A DNA stretch of 64,000 nt from Astropecten irregularis (Eukaryota > Echinodermata > Asteroidea > Paxillosida > Astropectinidae). The position numbers and the translations under genes are program-made. The notes below the pieces were generated by a model. That model was not told the origin of the DNA, ran no database searches, and saw only the letters and a program-made list of their open reading frames with translations. Below are positions 60,202 to 64,000 of the stretch, one piece after another; the stretch's first letter is position 1; each line of letters starts with the position of its first letter. Location of the stretch: assembly GCA_963971285.1 (NCBI GenBank), contig OZ020248.1:25719764-25783763 (forward strand), given 5' to 3'.

Positions 60202-63200
60202 GTAAGTTGAATTCTTGTAAAAAAAAATATTGTGTGTTGTCATTTTGTGTGTGTTGTCAATGTTGAATGTGGGTAAATCATTATGGTTGGATGAAACGAT
60301 CAATATTATCTTAGAAGGGATGGGCTAATTCAAGTAATTCAGGTAATGTGGAAGGTTGGAGTGGAGGGGCGTGGGGGAAAAGGGGCGGGGTGGAATGGAG
60401 AATATACCTTCGACTTGGTGAAAATTAAATTAAGGTGAATCAGGTTTTACTTGGCTTGGCCAACTTCACAGTGACAGACTGGTGCTGATCACTCACAGTC
60501 ACAGTTAACTTACACAGCAACACTCAAGCTCAAGCTGAACAGATTTTGTGCTCGGACAGTTTGAAATAATGGAATAATTAGCCTCTAAAAACTAAAAGGC
60601 CCTAGGCCTAATTCTGTAAAGTAACATAAGCCTAGAACTGACTGATTAGGCCTAAGTGTGAATTTGTGCCAAAAATGTAAACATGTGCGATGTATCCACC
60701 GATTGTAAAGTTCGGGACCACCTGCATTTTTATCACACACTGCAATGACCTTAAATATGTTGAGCGCATTTCTCAAACCCACGCAAGTTTCACACTGGGC
60801 CGCGCGCAGTTTTGAATTGCAAAATATATCTGCCCGTTGTGCGCTGTAGCTGAAGCCAGGATGTCTGCTTCACGAACCCCCTTCACTGACATGAACAACA
60901 CGGTACAAATAATTTTTCTGAACCAATCGCTTGAGTAGCTTGCACTAGCGCATGCCGCAGCTAATAAACAAATGCATGTATTGAATCACAGAATTCATTG
61001 CTTCTCTCGACTTGAGTCTGAAAAACATGTCCCAAACCGCATTCACGTCTTTAAAACTGTAACCGAAGTACCAGAACCAGGTTTTCTTTAACAATGTAAC
61101 TCCAGACAAACCTTAAGATCCATTGCTACATTATTCAATATAAAGGTAAATATTTGTAGTTGTACCGTATATGCTACAGGCTGGACTGGAAACAGGAAAA
61201 AAGGGGGCCATGCGACATCGAATTGCACACAGTTGAAAAATTGTGCTGGAATGGGAATGGTATTGTGCAATTCTAAAATTTCACAGGCGAATCAAAATTA
61301 AATGATCAAAATTGTATGGTTTGTGCAAGTTTCAAACTTGTGCAAGGGTAAAAAAATTGCGCTCAACAAATGTGCATGTTGTGTATTTATGATAAAAACA
61401 TAGGGGGTCCCGAACATACAATCACCATATCCTTCCCTCCCCCTGGATTTTCTTGAAATTCATACAAATGGTGGTCGTTGTGCGTGACAACCACTGTACT
61501 GTACATGTAGTTGACATTGAACATTTTAGCTGATATAGTGTGCAAACAGGTAGAGTGGAAATCTACAGTTGCCCTTGGGAAGCAAATGATAGATGTATTT
61601 ATACAAGAAGAATATCTTATGGATAGTTGACAGTACGCATACTGACATACCCTATTCCTCATGCATTGTTTTGTGTATGTCGTTTTAAGGCAAACATTGA
61701 TATTTGTCAGAGAAATCTTTCATTGACAATATGCTGATCTATCCGCCCACACCAACCGAACCAGGCAGACCAAACCAGGGCTGTGTCATCGACTTATTGA
61801 TCAATTATGTTTGAAATCGAAAGAAAAATTGCCATAAAACCAGAAATGAGAAATAAAGTTAATGAATAACAAATGAATGTAATTAAAATAAGGTCAGTTT
61901 GCGGGGACACCATGCAATCGCTTCTGTAAGAGTGTGTAGTTCTGAGAAGAACCAATCAATGGTTTAATTAAAACACTCTTGAATGTAAATCAGTTATTTT
62001 CTTATTACTTGATATTTCAACTGTTATTAGCATTTATGTCATTTATTATTGGACACCCTTAGCCTCTGCTTGAAGGCAAAATAATGTAGCTCATTAGCAT
62101 AATACATGTACATGGGTTTTGTGCACATTGCGGAATGTTTTTCTCAAACCAAAGTAAACGTCGGCCTAAGAAAGCCAGATTCACTGTTCATGCTTACATG
62201 CATAAATTTCCTGTGTGGACCCAATGTAACAATTGACAAATCGAGTGAGCACCTTACGACATCTCATGCATGGGTAACATGGAAAGGATGTAGTACCTTG
62301 AGGAAAGTTTTTAATTTGTGTGATATTATTAGTCACAGCGCAAGAGGAAGAGTCGATTTCCTCCTTGTTCAATTCGTGGTTGACCTAATGATGATATGAA
62401 TATTCATCAGGGAATGCCACGAACGACATAACAGAGTTGGCACTTGAGTTTCAATTTGAGTTAAAAGAAATATAATGAATCCTTTTATTCCAGCAGTATT
62501 TTGCATGCTTGCGAGTTTATGCATATTTTGCTCATTATTTTTGGTTCAGCTGATTTTTTCTTTATTTTTGTGACGTGAAATTTATATAAAGTACAGTAAA
62601 CCCGACCCTATTTGCATAATAATTAACATACTTCCCAGTGTCAGCATCTGGAAGCACAACATGCATGGTATGATCTTTTGTGATAGACAATCAATAATGA
62701 TATTAAAAGAGCAATTTGCCTCTGTGAACAAGGTACCAGTACATTTTGTAGAGGCAGCATAGCATGTTCCATATGGTAGTTTTTCCGGTTGAGATCCCAT
62801 CCAAAGACACGTCGACTATTGTTTCTAATTGATGTAAGGTCGTGAAAACGTGATATCATGTAGGGGGGAGGGGTGAATAAAGGAAATATTAGATCATTTC
62901 ATTGGCATTATGACGTGTACTACGTGTATGTGGACTTGAGCCAGACATTTCTTGATGTGCATAGATAATGCTATGTGGGTGAGAGCCGTGTCAGCTTTAC
63001 ACGTGTCAATTGGCTTTTGTCTGCATCGATATATTTTAACTGCGTGATCATGTTGAAAGCGGGCCATTCATAATAAACTGCCCATGAGAGTGTATGCCTT
63101 ACAATGTCTTATCTATCATATAATGAAATGCTTATCTAGTCTGTGATGATAGGTCTGCTACATATGCTGTATTTCTCACACAGTCTTATTTGTATCCATT

Positions 63201-64000
63201 ATTACCTTGCTGTTTTCTCCATACATGCCATACAGTTTCAATATTAATTTTACACTATTTAACAAATGCTCCCTATATTCATACAAGCCTCCTTCATAAA
63301 AAAAATGACCTGTTTTGTTTGTCACTTTTGATAATAACTCAATTTAATTTCAGTTTTGATGTTATAAGTTTTTGGCCATATTCCTCATGAGAAATGCAGT
63401 TTTCTTTTCAATGTTGCATTGATGTTTGGTTTCCACCCAAAAGATCTAGATTTCCTAAACTGAGTTTGTTTAGATGACGCAAAAAGCATCCGATTACAGA
63501 TTGATTGTTTTTATATTTATGAAACATGTCGTGGAAAGGCCAGTCTCTTAACAAATATCCCTTTCGTTTGTCTAGCTTGCTGTAGTTTTCAGTTTTGTTT
63601 CTCTTTCAATTACAACCTTTGGAATGATATTGAGCATGGCCTATTAGCTTACTCGCTAGGCATGAAATGTCCTCTTAAAAGCTGGACCTAGGAAATCCTA
63701 TTGTTTTGAGCATTGATATAGCAATTGTTTCTAATACAAACTATTCCAATGGTTCAGTGTTTATTTGTTTGTTTGTTTTCTCAATCAATGGTTATCAATA
63801 GTATTACAAATGCTAAAATGAATTATTATTTCTAGAGGCATCACATTTTCAATGTCCTTCCATGTTTTGTTTTCAAATTTTCGTCGTCGATGTCATGAAA
63901 TGCTTTTCGGTGGGTCATACTCATAGGAAGACTTGTGGAGTTAATTTGATCTTAATTAGGCATTGTTTTAAATTAAAAAGAAAAAGGAAATGAGTGCCCT
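60202..64000 (+). other. Intron 1 of the PDI gene (to window end)
   Basis: Begins with donor GTAAGT after 60201. I searched for a CGHC-coding exon and found none. The tract is AT-rich with no recognised repeat family member and no convincing frames. Confidence 0.6.

Overview
The window looks like nuclear DNA from a marine invertebrate animal, most likely an ambulacrarian or echinoderm. Evidence: intron-rich genes with GT/AG introns and metazoan protein sequences; an AT-rich background; many short palindromic mobile-element remnants; and striking enrichment of the words TAGGCCTA and TACATGTA. The phylum is an inference; the sequence alone does not prove it.

Layout: (1) 432-5712 (+), ribosomal protein L3 (RPL3), eight coding exons, lacking only the exon that carries the start ATG. 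Two of its introns hold near-identical box C/D snoRNA genes matching U83/SNORD83. (2) 5713-10790, intergenic, full of small elements. (3) 10792-12339 (-), an intronless ankyrin-repeat gene of the ANKRD34/ANKRD63 type. (4) 12340-16120, intergenic, with a tRNA-derived SINE and a 39-bp inverted repeat. (5) 16121-21803 (+), the mRNA-export adaptor ALYREF, six coding exons. (6) 27985-32096 (+) and 48462-52934 (+), two tandem Rho GDP-dissociation inhibitor genes with identical intron positions and phases. Between them lies a decayed third copy (about 37873-39200) made of the end of the last exon plus 3'UTR. (7) 60057-60201 (+), first exon of a protein disulfide isomerase (PDIA1/P4HB type) with a signal peptide and a perfect ER-stress element upstream. 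The rest of that gene is beyond the window.

The order ALYREF - RhoGDI - PDI, all on one strand, is the order and orientation I recall for ALYREF - ARHGDIA - P4HB on human 17q25.3. This block therefore appears to be an ancient linkage, with RhoGDI duplicated here. The genes act in different processes (translation, mRNA export, Rho GTPase control, ER folding) and do not form an obvious pathway.

Most of the remaining DNA is repetitive. It includes about 15 copies of a TTAA-flanked MITE of about 360 bp, a second MITE family beginning GGGCCAATTTCATGG, Harbinger-like MITEs with 3-bp target duplications, perfect foldback elements (one with a 9-bp target duplication), a 114-bp satellite found in opposite orientations in introns of ALYREF and RhoGDI-2, and a 21-bp minisatellite. 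I found no clearly new protein-coding system. The best observations are the paired U83 snoRNAs, the conserved gene block, the RhoGDI duplication history dated by transposon insertions, and the ER-stress element. Exon boundaries were read by eye from splice sites and reading frame; repeat edges are approximate unless a target duplication is stated.
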